From: JBGUVL01 sp964370395
Lineage (GTDB): Bacteria > Bacillota_I > Bacilli_A > Erysipelotrichales > Erysipelotrichaceae
Assembly: GCA_964370395.1 (NCBI GenBank)
Contig: CAYJIZ010000011.1
Span: forward strand, 1 to 64,000
Length of the DNA: 64,000 nt
Reading direction: 5' to 3'
In this document: positions 29,301 to 37,409 of the stretch, piece after piece
Layout: each line of letters begins with the position of its first letter
How positions within the stretch are numbered: the first letter of the stretch is position 1
Translations under genes and position numbers: made by a program
Notes under the pieces: model-generated
The model's database searches: none
The model's input: only the letters and a program-made list of their open reading frames with translations
What the model was told of the DNA's origin: nothing

Positions 29301-32300
29301 TCAATCGTTGAAGGGGTAAATGATCAAAATCAATCATATATTAATTTTGAGATACCTTTAAAATACATTGGAAAGTATGTCATTGTTGAGTACAGTGGGA
29401 GATCAGCATATTCTAACGAAATCTACTATCGTGCTCAAGATCCTTTAGAAGGTACTTTATTAAAAGGATATGCAAAAATGGATGCTACGGAAGCAACGGT
29501 TAATGAAACCGTTAATGTTAGTTACACATTAGGTGAGAATGTTGCAATCGATGATAGTAATGGATACTGGAGATGGTATCGTGAAACGGGAGTTGGTACT
29601 AATAAATTTGAATTAATTATTGATGATTTGACGAACAAACCATATGGAATAGAAGGGGAAATAACAGATAGTTATGAATTATCAGCTGAGGATGTGAATC
29701 GTCAAATTTATGCAGAATACGCCGCCAATAAAGCAAATACTTTTACTGGTACAGTCGCTACTTCTAGACTAAATAGTGTACGTAAGGCAGAACAAAACAA
29801 ACCTAACAAAGTTGAACTTAAACAAGTGAATGGAACAGATATCCAGGTGAAATTTCCTAATAATTATTCAGTATCAGGAACTACATTACCTGATGTTGTA
29901 TTAGGATATCGTTTGGCGAACACTAACGATACAATCACATGGCAGAATAAAAATATAGGTGATTCATGGATTCGTAATTTAGATGCAAAAAAAGAATATG
30001 AAGTTTTTGTGAAGTTTGTTGAAACAAGTGAATTTAAAGAAAGTGTAGCGAGTGATTCTATTTTAGTAACAACAGGTTTTAAACTGTTTGATGATAATTC
30101 TCTTATTTTGAAAGATGAATCAATACTAGAAAGTGGATCAGTGATAGAAGCAACATACACAGGTCTTGGAGTTGTTGATGGAGAGTTTGAAGTTAGACGA
30201 AGTGATGGTCAAGCCGTAAGTGGGGTATTAGAACAAAGTACAATTGGGCAAGTTGCTTCTATGAAATATACTTGTAGTAGTGAAGATATTGGAGCAAATA
30301 TAATTATTGTATTCAAAGAGAAAAGTGATGCTAAACATTACGGTGGTGAAATTCAAAAAGCGAGTCGTATGGTTGAAAAACCTGAAAATCCAGCTTCACC
30401 AACAGCACCAATGTTACAAATGGTGACATATGAAGAAACAGCACTAAGTGCAACTGTTTCAAAAGATTACGAATACGTACTTTCAAAAAGTGCTGATGCA
30501 ATTACGGATGAAAGCGATTGGCAAAAACTAACAACTGTTGATTCTGAGACACATAAGTTTACTGAATTAACAAACGGTATAAAGTATTATTTACATGCTA
30601 GAATTGCCGAGACGAAAGATTATCGAAGTGGAAACGAGATTGTAAGCAGTCCAACTAAACCATGGGAAAAAACTTTATACGCAATATACTATTACGGAAT
30701 GGAAAATGCATATTATGAAAGTACACAAAACCCTACGCAATATAGTGAAATAGATAATGTTAAGCTAATTGAACCAATAAAAAAAGGATATGAATTCACT
30801 GGTTGGACGTTTGGTAGTGAAACAAATCCTAATAAAAATGTTGAAATTCCTACGTATAGCAATGGAGACAAAGAATTCACAGCGAATTGGAAGATTAACT
30901 CTTATGATGTGAAATTTGTGGCAAATGATGGAAGTGGAGACAAATTGATTAAGCTTGAGTACGACTCTTTGGTTTCAGAACCTGAGTCACTAACTAAAAA
31001 AGGTCATACATTTATTGGATGGTATTCAGATGCGCAATATGGGAAAGCTTGGAATTTTGTAACAGATCGAGTAAGTGATAGTGATTTAACACTTTATGCA
31101 AAATGGCAAGTTAATAAGTATAAAATAACATTTAATGGAAATGGTGGAAACACAGTTGTTAAAACAATTGATTATGGTGATGAACTGGGTGTTCTACCTG
31201 TTAGTCAACGCGATGGATACCACCTTAAGGGATGGTATACAAAAGCGGTTGATGGAGAATCGATAAGTGAAAATACGAAAGTTGATGATAGCGATGCTGA
31301 GTACTTTGCACAATGGAACGTCATTGACTATCAAATTCAGTATGATCTTAAAGATGGGATTAATACAGGGAATCCAGATACGTATAATTATGAGTCTGGA
31401 GAAATTACATTAAATGAACCAACTAAGAAAGGTTCGACTTTCATGGGATGGACATTTGAAGGACAAGAAGAACCAATAAAAGAAGTTACGATTCCATCAG
31501 GAAGTTTTGGGGATAAGAAATTCACTGCTAATTGGAAAGTCATTGAATTTAGTATTAAATACGAATTAGAAGGTGGAACAAATAATAGCAACAACCCAAC
31601 TACTTATACTGCTGACGACAAGATTACGTTGCTTGCTCCTCGTAAAGAAAAACACATGTTTACTGGTTGGACATACAAAGGAATGAGCACTCCACAAAAA
31701 GATGTGGTAATTGACCAAGGTAGCGAAGGTGATAAAATATTTACTGCTCATTGGAAACAGGCAGAATGGCAAGTCACTTTTGATGCACAAGGTGGAACAA
31801 ACATAAATGCAATTTGGATTGCAACTGGTGAATTAGTGAATGCGATAGAAGCACCAATGAGAGTTGGATATACCTTTGATGGTTGGTACAAAGATGCTGC
31901 AACTACTATACCTTGGGATTTTGATCAAGATAAAGTTAACAGTAATCTGAAGTTATACGCAAAATGGAAAGTTCAAGATATGACAATCACTTTCGATTCG
32001 CAAGGCGGTAGCAATGTGAGTCAAATCATTACACCATTCGGTAAGGTAATTGGAACATTATCTTCACCAACAAAAGAAGGATATCAATTCTTAGGTTGGT
32101 ATAGTGATATGGTGGGAGGTACAAAATTGTACGAAACCACGTTGATTCAACAAGATGCAACTTACTATGCGCAATGGGAGTGCATTCCATATAAAATCGA
32201 ATACATTCTAGGTATGGAAGGGAAAAATGATGAGCGTAACCCATTGAGTTACACTGTGGAAGATGAAACGATCACATTAAGAAGTCCTAGCAAACCACAA

Positions 32301-35300
32301 AAGATATTCAAGGGATGGACTTACGATGGACAAAATACACCAATACTAGATGTAAGTATTCAAAAAGGAAGTATAGGAGATAAAAAATTCACAGCAGTGT
32401 GGGAAGATGCGAGCATTAAGGTAAGCTTCAACTCACAAGGTGGGAATGAAGTAAGTGATGTGTGGTTAAAAACAAATACAGTGATTGAAAAACCAAGTGA
32501 TCCAATAAGAGTTGGATATGACTTTACTGGTTGGTATAGTGATGCGCAAACTACGCAAAAATGGAATTTTGCTACACCAATAAATGAGGATAAAACACTT
32601 TATGCAGGATGGTCAATACAACGATTCGATGTGATTTTTGATGGACAAAATGGCGAAATTGCAACTAGTGTTATGAGATCATACCAAAGTAGTGTTGGGA
32701 AATTACCAACTGTGACAAAAACCGGATATGTATTCAAAGGATGGTTTACACACCAAACAGGCGGTGTTCAAATTAATGAACAGGAATCTGTAACTTGTAC
32801 CGTTTCCTATTTTGCACAATGGGAAAAAGAAGTGTATGCAATTGATTATGTGTTAAATGGTGGAATCAATGCAGTAAGTAATCCTAAAACATATACGATT
32901 GAAGATGATTTCACATTGCATATGCCAACAAAGAAAAACTATGCATTTACTGGTTGGACATACGAAGGGCAAGATACTCCTACCTTTGATGTAAGTGTGA
33001 CCAGTCCTAGTACAGGGAACAAATCATATGTTGCAAATTGGCAAGCGTGTGACTATGTAGTAAAACTAAACACCAATGGTGGAACGATTATGAATGATGT
33101 ATATGTGAAAGCGGGAGATACGCTAGCTACACTTGCAGAACCGAAAAAAGAAGGATATACCTTTGAAGGATGGTACAGTGATGCTGGATTTAGTAAACCT
33201 TGGAATATCACTAGTAGCCAAGTAAACCAAGATATTACGTTGTATGCGAAATGGAGTACACAACAATTTGACATTAATTTCGATGCCAATGGAGGAAGCA
33301 GAGTAGCAACGATGAGCAAAGCGTATGGAAGCAAACTTAATACGCTTCCAACAACGACGAAAGAAGGATATGACTTCTTAGGTTGGTTTACTAAAAAAGA
33401 AGGTGGCACAAAAATAAGTAGTGAAACGTTAGTAAATGGACAAGTAACTTATTTTGCACACTGGAAAGCAAAACAATACAACATCATTTATAAATTAGAT
33501 GGTGGAATGAATAATGTGGCAAATCCAATGTCTTATACTATTGAGGATGAAACATTCACATTAGAAATTCCAAGCAAAGAGAATTACATGTTTGTGGGAT
33601 GGACTTTTGAAGGTCAAGATTCACCAACGATGGTAGTTTCTTTAAATAAAGGAAGTGTTGGAAACAAAACGTTTATTGCAAATTGGGATGATGCGGATGC
33701 GAAAATTACATTTGATAGCGCTGGAGGAAGTGCAATTGCACCAATTTGGGTAAAAACAAACAGTCTTGTTCCTAGTATAGAAGCACCAGTTAAAGAAGGA
33801 TATCGTTTCTTAGGATGGAAAGCGACTTCAAAACCTAATGAAATGTGGGATTTCACGAGTGATTGTATTTCACAAAAAGAAACTACATTTACTGCTCAAT
33901 GGGAAAAAGAAAAATACCAAGTGAGTTTTGATGCACAAAACAATGAAACATTCGCTTCTAGTTTCGTGTCTTATAATGATGCAGTTGGAATACTGCCTGC
34001 CCCACAAAGAAAAGGGTACCATTTTGCTGGTTGGTTTGATGAAGAAGGTAGGCAGGTACAAAGTACCACACTTGTTAAGACAAATTTAAAACTTCAAGCG
34101 AAATGGGTGGCAATTACCTATAGCATTGCATATGTGATGGAAGAAGGGATTAATCCAGCAACAAATCCAACCTCTTATACGATTGAAGACAATATTGTGT
34201 TAAGAGAACCAACACGTAAAGAATATGTATTCACTGGTTGGACGTACAATACTTCGATGGAGCCAATTAAACAGATGGAAATTGCGAAAGGAAGCATCGG
34301 TAATAAGACGTTTACAGCAAAATGGAAAACTAGTGATTATACAGTTCAATTTGATAGTAATGGCGGTTCAATTGTTGATGATATGTATGCATTAAATGAC
34401 ACAACAATTGCAATGCCTACAGCACCAACAAAAAATGGACATACATTTATTGGTTGGTACGAAGATACACAATTACAACATGCATGGGATTTCGATAAGA
34501 GCAATGTGGTTAAAAATATGACATTGTATGCTAAGTGGGAAGTCAATTCTTATAATGTATGTTTTGATGGAAACGGTGGTGATGATGCTGCACGTAGAAA
34601 TGTGAAATTTGATGATGAAATAGGTACATTGCCATCTTCAAGTAGAACAGGATATTTATTTGATGGTTGGTACACACAAGCGATTGGTGGATTTAAAGTT
34701 AGTGCTACTACTAAACTAGGTAACCAAGATATGACATATTATGCACATTGGAAGGTAATCAATTATCAGTTACGTTACGACTTAGCTGGAGGTAGTGTGA
34801 ATAATCCAACGTCATATACGGTTGAAGACGAAGTTACACTTAACCAACCAACACGAAAAGGTTACACATTTACAGGTTGGACATCAAATGATATTACCAC
34901 TCCTCAATTGAGTGTAGTAATTGAAATAGGTAGTGTTGGAGAGCAAAAGTTTGTCGCTAATTGGCAAGCAAATACGTACAAAGTGACATATGATTTGGCA
35001 GGTGGAAGTGCACAAAACATTAGTTTCTATACGATTGAGGATGCATTTTCATTAAATGCACCAAAAAGAGAAGGGTATGAATTTGCTGGTTGGACATATA
35101 CTGGACAAACAACACCAATTAAAACAGTGGAAGTGAAAGCAGGAAATATAGGAGATCGTCATTATGTGGCACATTGGGTGAGAATCATACCACCATTGCC
35201 ACCGTTACCTCCAATTCCAACACCAACACCAAAACCGACACCTAATCCAATTCCTAACCCAATACCAAACAACAAAACGACCGATAGTGATTACACTCTT

Positions 35301-35978
35301 CCTGTAATTAAGCAAGAGACACCAATCATTCCTGTTGAAGGAACATTATCGGAAGGTAAATTAACGCTACCATCTACAATTAACCCACCAGTGGATGGAA
35401 AAAGTGAAATTAAAATTGGAAAAGGGTCACTTAAAGTAGATGTTGATACAAAAGTAAACGTGAAAGATCTTGAACGATTTGTGAACGCAGTACTAAGTCC
35501 AAAACAACTACAAAAAGTGGCGGAAGGCAATCGTATTGAAATTCGTTTATCGATGAATGAAAAAACACAAAAAGAAGTGAATGATTATGGATTGATAGAC
35601 GCAAAAGCAAAAGAAAAAGAATTAGAAATTGTTAAAATGTTTGATGTGAATATTGAGGTAAAAGAAAATGATAAATGGAGTGTTGTTGAAAAACTTCATG
35701 ATACTATTGAAATTATCTTCCAAATTCCAAAAGACTTACAATCATTAGATGCACAATTCTTTATGTTGCATTTACATGATAGCAAAGTCGACGTATTATC
35801 GGATAAGGACGAAGAAAATGATACTGTTACAGTAGAAACACAATCGTTCTCAGTCTATACGATGAGTTACTCAGAAAATACATCTAACAATACTTTCCCT
35901 TGGTTAATGATTGTGGGACTTGTGCTTGTAGGTGGTGTATTTGTTGTGGTATACAAACGTAAAAAACAAGACGATTAA
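20322..35978 (+). CDS. Giant multi-repeat surface adhesin (5218 residues)
   Basis: Signal peptide (residues 1-29, basic start then VMVSIVLMLAITQSAS). Two right-handed beta-helix/GLUG-like regions are near 210-430 and 1750-2046 (e.g. NCYVSASLNA, SVRNCIIYNSN). Between and after them (about 620-1700 and 2080-3440) fibronectin-III-like and Ig-like modules alternate; the Ig-like units repeat the phrase TWKWYR or close variants and the FnIII units repeat LxxNTxYxxxxR. Residues about 3450-4953 are 21 InlB B-type (Listeria-Bacteroides) repeats with GY-FTGW motifs. A Pro-rich linker (4955-4985), a C-terminal domain and a membrane helix (about 5188-5210) with KRKKQDD finish it. No LPXTG is present, so it is probably membrane-anchored. 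The start follows GTGGAGGG. Likely an adhesin or matrix protein; ligand unknown. Monocistronic. Confidence 0.85.
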   Translation: MRNLMKRIVMVSIVLMLAITQSASVITTLKAQESEFAIQVEDNDIYSKKVSFSATNSEIKTLSLFLEEVQVATLADTSKLSFTIYRNGNYRIAGFGENGKLLQEEKFTVDSFTDFVVSANKDNKGVSIVSRNTASDYIQVDGASEAKLTGVVGAYGLKAEFYPERNGTYKFQAMDKNGKALSDVLEYKETSYLSVDKDNRIEIAIESDLLKVKNNPQSDFILVNDIEVKMDILKDITFQGTLYGNGYVISGIKDVLFNKLENAKIDGLTLKGGALANSSTNTTILNSGFYVELNNEEKDAALLLKSENTSIENSYVLANMEGKNVAGFVLEGNATIKNSYVSGYLEGESIFGFGKQAKLDNCYVSASLNANKVNAFSEEKENTECFYDAQVNAMSFDNATAYTQAQLTSKDFDNDQFLLEEGLYPQIKNESLKEEAKKVSVLSAQVVSTSENLSTLSTSVTFDKEEGMEWKASNATIVNEQARLSSTSGEIQAQQDGVTNRFLLKEVKTVNVITPGKSTALELTQVTYPVTYGKYYKVDSSKTAPATPKTHKEAITQGWKIAYWTGVDRIGDLTWDTEYNLYTCDLNTVTSESFKTNKGLLTGSITLSGNYDSETTTNMVASFNKISASVSGTLYWEYAPTLDSKTWTELKKVENVDITQTYEYEIEVDELYYNYLRARFVVANEETYAGVFTDATSDVLKHGIDEVSINNNHPKTAGSYSVGDGLSATIKPEEKANDVIFKWYHEGVGEPIYEGKNYRLIGNDIGKKIYVVAVAKEKTQLKGELKSNATSEVIAVKRETPNIKPKLVAVDDKTVTIKMEDDTNNDLYTFKVEGESVPDITIESSVRGSSDYIILGLNANSTYKIRAKIIGENGYLDSDFADDSYVLTITTTKQRVQGSIEITGKPIYGETLTQSLISSNTTQKGDTTWYRIDDDNNRIATLTTEPSGEYKIKNADIGYRIEVSYTGNGEYGGEISNTTDVIMKAESNKPTVNVERTSTDTTFDSVEVYATEDVSNPNRKYILGYSTTATGVPIEYIEDEKPLEMTQGNKYTIRNLKRDTKYYFFIRLAANETNQKSDWISSDKALEATTTKKVLEATIGFEYERNSGEPMQGDVITSNLLTLDTQFDYKGTWSWTRIKPGGLEEKIYDFEVSRDRKSSFYKTPSDEEIGTKYRVDFVPSDGFITKDININKISGTSLTLAKKAKQKYVTPNTNDINVIVENDSTVLLSMKQGAGLYKFRYKTESGAYVEVDQNAYSGVEIKVDGLNRNTNYIFSARRIEDTNGYASDWSNDSASYKTDKTEIAGFITLTGEGRNKETLTAKYESATYSPTGDDTGGTWKWYRNGTEIVEAMGLPTYKLKDIDVNKIISVRYTAKESSNFVGSVDAQTAPILKAYSDVPSASSISSAYDKTNNIMKLTLNMSASDTSQKVYYVLQKSAAASPNYPTTDVDWAFWKEVKSSNLIITQDSNSQLLEAMEQYTLYMLRTGNDYTLSSGIVSQVFTMGTKVQTGNIVMSGNFVVDKTVTATLSDSNNKKGYWRWYRSTTTKTSSSTTMPSVSNSANWVEITSGFNGYLDVDTSSLRLTSDMWGYFIRADFVASDDSTFSGSLTSVSNSSQQKHVRRILEETVKIESDKKDGFGTPRAYSQATITATMENSYEQGGIGNNHSTSYLRFKIGGFEVVPSRYYGNTFSYRFDSTERIYDNLEVTAQIPVPNRYWMYCSSGLSEYSSMTSALINSKSSTNTSFKYIYGIAINSGQEFNNFVSGAIGYTQRNVKYILTENINISSLPAVSPTSAIFSGIFDGDSHTIVGMKNTMFTEVIGSSSSNRASVRNCIIYNSNIQAGVLGDQYLNSGAVITRTGTNFDLDNLFLIDSTLTSEWDTGYFIGKTRGGAGNIVNVRNCGSAGGWVKTTKSDTSLGGLAGSVDGDINIEQFFSIGTQFSTGKVGVAGVIGFISGGFVNIYRSYIASKIPTKPEVYYGGGIIARIISSSNSKVESVYNDTKINPTGQDGLNTYCTNVETSTLMGSGKAAQLGSNWTFKDGFYPQLKWLNDHPILNLYTATRASFTSADNYTTVSERLSGLMFGTLVIPERFQDGNYEITSSDPAGIRVVGNTLVPVSRGKDVTITVTYKEPNATIGGSVKNTFNFRTQLAIPIVNVSIKGDAIFGSKLEANATGGDTTPTYQWYRRASGSSTIEKISGATNQSYSIKASDIGYQLMVEVDASEHGDMRSAFTSVVSSTMPTSDCIVRTPSDNSITFYQTGMVGAVFEYAYQASNATTKTILDGTYANNIPVTISSLQRNKSYTLSSRIAGGSGYPAGPWRDQTVTTAKTAVKGAITFGNNINNGTQLSISADKTNGQTGTWKLERIKSDGTTEAIPFSASSYTINYSLTNNDVGCKIKATFTGTGDFNGNVTATSKEIQRAIFAKPTKPTLVTATNSSLTLNVGTAGNVYDIAIASNSSDVPIVVKTKVNGATDVVLDGLNHNTTYYVYVRGSETDAWIQGPYSDAQACNTSTTVISGNIVVEGNLKTAQEIKFKANVDGSVTGRWTLGKVENGTQYTTISSKLYTVSPNTQEITYTVRASDASEESKESKYVATFVGTGDYQGNISYTSNKIEKAQLTIDDMPKDKVVASDIRDHSFTLKTTEGNESYQFGIAEKETTSVKEILGKVEVNKELVINDLDRNKEYDVYIRKAAKVGYTASEFVKTTTTVKTSKTALNGYVTFTVKDDNGQPVSENKVGSALIGYTYTAMYHKGSYSPDIDDSNVGQWAWYADGELITDSVGNDSFTVPAMIGTPDISVRFTALASSDFLGSRDVSVGILDKSAFGEPNAPEVEVLEEDKQYRSKIKLTSTEDLKDVYWYVQKTSFGKVPETVGVDEASSEVKENVWFKANDNTVITLDAYTEYIVYAARLETTQFVSSAVISTRAFVTKKDDLKEIGAEILSDNVWKVAQEKQLIVDCGGLTTTGTWQFYVRDDTADESKEDWQNINLDVKNSIVEGVNDQNQSYINFEIPLKYIGKYVIVEYSGRSAYSNEIYYRAQDPLEGTLLKGYAKMDATEATVNETVNVSYTLGENVAIDDSNGYWRWYRETGVGTNKFELIIDDLTNKPYGIEGEITDSYELSAEDVNRQIYAEYAANKANTFTGTVATSRLNSVRKAEQNKPNKVELKQVNGTDIQVKFPNNYSVSGTTLPDVVLGYRLANTNDTITWQNKNIGDSWIRNLDAKKEYEVFVKFVETSEFKESVASDSILVTTGFKLFDDNSLILKDESILESGSVIEATYTGLGVVDGEFEVRRSDGQAVSGVLEQSTIGQVASMKYTCSSEDIGANIIIVFKEKSDAKHYGGEIQKASRMVEKPENPASPTAPMLQMVTYEETALSATVSKDYEYVLSKSADAITDESDWQKLTTVDSETHKFTELTNGIKYYLHARIAETKDYRSGNEIVSSPTKPWEKTLYAIYYYGMENAYYESTQNPTQYSEIDNVKLIEPIKKGYEFTGWTFGSETNPNKNVEIPTYSNGDKEFTANWKINSYDVKFVANDGSGDKLIKLEYDSLVSEPESLTKKGHTFIGWYSDAQYGKAWNFVTDRVSDSDLTLYAKWQVNKYKITFNGNGGNTVVKTIDYGDELGVLPVSQRDGYHLKGWYTKAVDGESISENTKVDDSDAEYFAQWNVIDYQIQYDLKDGINTGNPDTYNYESGEITLNEPTKKGSTFMGWTFEGQEEPIKEVTIPSGSFGDKKFTANWKVIEFSIKYELEGGTNNSNNPTTYTADDKITLLAPRKEKHMFTGWTYKGMSTPQKDVVIDQGSEGDKIFTAHWKQAEWQVTFDAQGGTNINAIWIATGELVNAIEAPMRVGYTFDGWYKDAATTIPWDFDQDKVNSNLKLYAKWKVQDMTITFDSQGGSNVSQIITPFGKVIGTLSSPTKEGYQFLGWYSDMVGGTKLYETTLIQQDATYYAQWECIPYKIEYILGMEGKNDERNPLSYTVEDETITLRSPSKPQKIFKGWTYDGQNTPILDVSIQKGSIGDKKFTAVWEDASIKVSFNSQGGNEVSDVWLKTNTVIEKPSDPIRVGYDFTGWYSDAQTTQKWNFATPINEDKTLYAGWSIQRFDVIFDGQNGEIATSVMRSYQSSVGKLPTVTKTGYVFKGWFTHQTGGVQINEQESVTCTVSYFAQWEKEVYAIDYVLNGGINAVSNPKTYTIEDDFTLHMPTKKNYAFTGWTYEGQDTPTFDVSVTSPSTGNKSYVANWQACDYVVKLNTNGGTIMNDVYVKAGDTLATLAEPKKEGYTFEGWYSDAGFSKPWNITSSQVNQDITLYAKWSTQQFDINFDANGGSRVATMSKAYGSKLNTLPTTTKEGYDFLGWFTKKEGGTKISSETLVNGQVTYFAHWKAKQYNIIYKLDGGMNNVANPMSYTIEDETFTLEIPSKENYMFVGWTFEGQDSPTMVVSLNKGSVGNKTFIANWDDADAKITFDSAGGSAIAPIWVKTNSLVPSIEAPVKEGYRFLGWKATSKPNEMWDFTSDCISQKETTFTAQWEKEKYQVSFDAQNNETFASSFVSYNDAVGILPAPQRKGYHFAGWFDEEGRQVQSTTLVKTNLKLQAKWVAITYSIAYVMEEGINPATNPTSYTIEDNIVLREPTRKEYVFTGWTYNTSMEPIKQMEIAKGSIGNKTFTAKWKTSDYTVQFDSNGGSIVDDMYALNDTTIAMPTAPTKNGHTFIGWYEDTQLQHAWDFDKSNVVKNMTLYAKWEVNSYNVCFDGNGGDDAARRNVKFDDEIGTLPSSSRTGYLFDGWYTQAIGGFKVSATTKLGNQDMTYYAHWKVINYQLRYDLAGGSVNNPTSYTVEDEVTLNQPTRKGYTFTGWTSNDITTPQLSVVIEIGSVGEQKFVANWQANTYKVTYDLAGGSAQNISFYTIEDAFSLNAPKREGYEFAGWTYTGQTTPIKTVEVKAGNIGDRHYVAHWVRIIPPLPPLPPIPTPTPKPTPNPIPNPIPNNKTTDSDYTLPVIKQETPIIPVEGTLSEGKLTLPSTINPPVDGKSEIKIGKGSLKVDVDTKVNVKDLERFVNAVLSPKQLQKVAEGNRIEIRLSMNEKTQKEVNDYGLIDAKAKEKELEIVKMFDVNIEVKENDKWSVVEKLHDTIEIIFQIPKDLQSLDAQFFMLHLHDSKVDVLSDKDEENDTVTVETQSFSVYTMSYSENTSNNTFPWLMIVGLVLVGGVFVVVYKRKKQDD
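30780..35180 (+). repeat. InlB-type repeat array with three-unit periodicity
   Basis: 21 units are recognised by their GW core. Type A is GWT-Y/F-x-GQxTP, type B GWYSDA...LYAKW, type C GWYTK..GG...YFAQW. Their order is A B C A A B C A B C A B C A B C A B C A A, with A-to-A spacing of about 630-650 bases per triad. Sequence differs between triads, so duplication was by triads, not single units, followed by divergence. Confidence 0.8.
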
Positions 35979-35990
35979 TACACAAACACA

Positions 35991-36019
35991 AAAAAACGCA
36001 TGCTTGGCGTGCGTTTTTT
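35991..36019. terminator. Bidirectional terminator after the giant gene
   Basis: Stem AAAAAACGCATGC / GCGTGCGTTTTTT around TTG between two converging genes; flanking A and T runs serve both strands. Confidence 0.85.
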
Positions 36020-36028
36020 GTTTTGTGT

Positions 36029-37231
36029 TCAGTGCTTTAACTTTTGTAGTTTCTCTTGGAAACGTTGTGCTGTTTTATTACATGTTCTACGTGCATATTG
36101 GCTGTCTTTTTCAAGTGTGATTAAATGCAGCAAGCATTCGTTATAAGGATAGTTTTGCAACACCTCTAATACGTGTTTACTCAAAAAGGTGATATGCGAA
36201 CAACCGGTGTTTTTATTGCTTCGAAACTGGTGGTAACGAACACATGCATCAACTAGGATATCATCAAAGTAATACGATGTAGGATCAAAGTCTTCATTGC
36301 ATTGGTACGACAAAAACAACAAATAAGGCAATGCGTGATGCATTAGATTACTATTCTTAATTGTGTAGTTGTATAAAGTTACATACGCTTTGTGAAAATT
36401 GTTCTTATTAATATAAATACAAGTAATCACAAAAATAAGAAAATAAAAATACTGATTTTTAAAATCGCATTTTGGAGTGTATCGAAGTATCGTACGAATA
36501 TTTTTCTCCGCTTTATCAACATTACGATTTAATTGCTGAAGACAAACGATACTACCATAACGGATTAACTGTCTTGTTTTGCGATCTTTTTGAAGTGTTT
36601 CTTTATTTTTATAGTAAAGCGCAATGGTTTCTTTGCTGTTATTTTGCAAGTGCAAAAATAACATTTTAAAAAAATCAAGAAGGATAGAACCCTCTTGTTT
36701 TTGTAGGCTTTGGTAAAAATGTTGAAATTGTTTCAAGGATTGGTATTGAATTAAATTCTCACAATACGTATGAATTAAAATACTATAGTGTGCATCACTA
36801 AGGTAAGATAAAGAGTTAAAATCATATTTTCCTAGATGAATGGGTTTTTTATCGACATAGTGGGTATGCAAGAAGCGATACAAAAGCATATAATCAATAA
36901 ATAAGATATTGTTTTTATTTCGTTTTAAAAGAGCGTGAATCGTTTTTAAAATCGATTCTAATTGCGGTGTTCGTTGGTATTCAATAATTTCCATCACATA
37001 TTTTAAATGTGATTGCATAATATAAGCGTCAACGACATTGGCATAATGCATCCCTAATTTTTTAAGGAGTGCTCTTACAATATGTTCGTTGGGAGCGAGG
37101 GTTCCACTTTCTAGTTTGCTCAGTGTATAACGAGTGCATATATTTGCGCTTAATTCGCTTTGGCTAAAATAAGGATGTCGATATTTTTGAATACATTTTC
37201 CTAAGTAAGCATATAATTCCTTGTCTTTCAT
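36029..37231 (-). CDS. HTH regulator with C-terminal helical repeats (RNPP/Rgg-like)
   Basis: 400 residues. The first 70 residues form an Xre-type helix-turn-helix (FSQSELSANICTRYTLSKLE, then a second helix with GTLAPNEHIVRALLKKLG). The rest is helical and rich in aromatic residues, resembling the TPR-like peptide-sensing repeats of Rgg/PlcR/MutR regulators (DFFKMLFLHLQNN, KAYVTLYNYTIKN). Such regulators often respond to secreted peptides, but no cognate peptide gene was seen. The gene converges with the giant adhesin and is divergent from the DUF368 transporter. AAAGGACG precedes the ATG. Confidence 0.75.
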   Translation of the reverse strand: MKDKELYAYLGKCIQKYRHPYFSQSELSANICTRYTLSKLESGTLAPNEHIVRALLKKLGMHYANVVDAYIMQSHLKYVMEIIEYQRTPQLESILKTIHALLKRNKNNILFIDYMLLYRFLHTHYVDKKPIHLGKYDFNSLSYLSDAHYSILIHTYCENLIQYQSLKQFQHFYQSLQKQEGSILLDFFKMLFLHLQNNSKETIALYYKNKETLQKDRKTRQLIRYGSIVCLQQLNRNVDKAEKNIRTILRYTPKCDFKNQYFYFLIFVITCIYINKNNFHKAYVTLYNYTIKNSNLMHHALPYLLFLSYQCNEDFDPTSYYFDDILVDACVRYHQFRSNKNTGCSHITFLSKHVLEVLQNYPYNECLLHLITLEKDSQYARRTCNKTAQRFQEKLQKLKH

Positions 37232-37350
37232 ATTCGTCCTTTCGTGTTTTAAAAATGTATTAAAATCTTAATAATAATATCATAAAAAAGAAAAACGACA
37301 AGAGCATTACGAATGGAAAATTTTAAAAGAAAGATTGCCAAAAATAAAGG

Positions 37351-37384
37351 TTGAGAAGCGATAGTAATTGGCTTATACTATAAT
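37351..37384 (+). promoter_or_regulatory. Promoter of the DUF368 gene
   Basis: TTGAGA (37351-37356), 17-bp spacer and TATACT (37374-37379). An overlapping TATAAT (37379-37384) is a second possible -10. Confidence 0.55.
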
Positions 37385-37409
37385 GGTATTGAATATTTGG
37401 AGGATAACT

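Noticed and set aside
30780..35180. CRISPR-like or satellite repeat array
   Set aside because: The periodic signal is the coding repeat of the InlB-type domains, in frame throughout, with diverged DNA and no short identical repeats with spacers.
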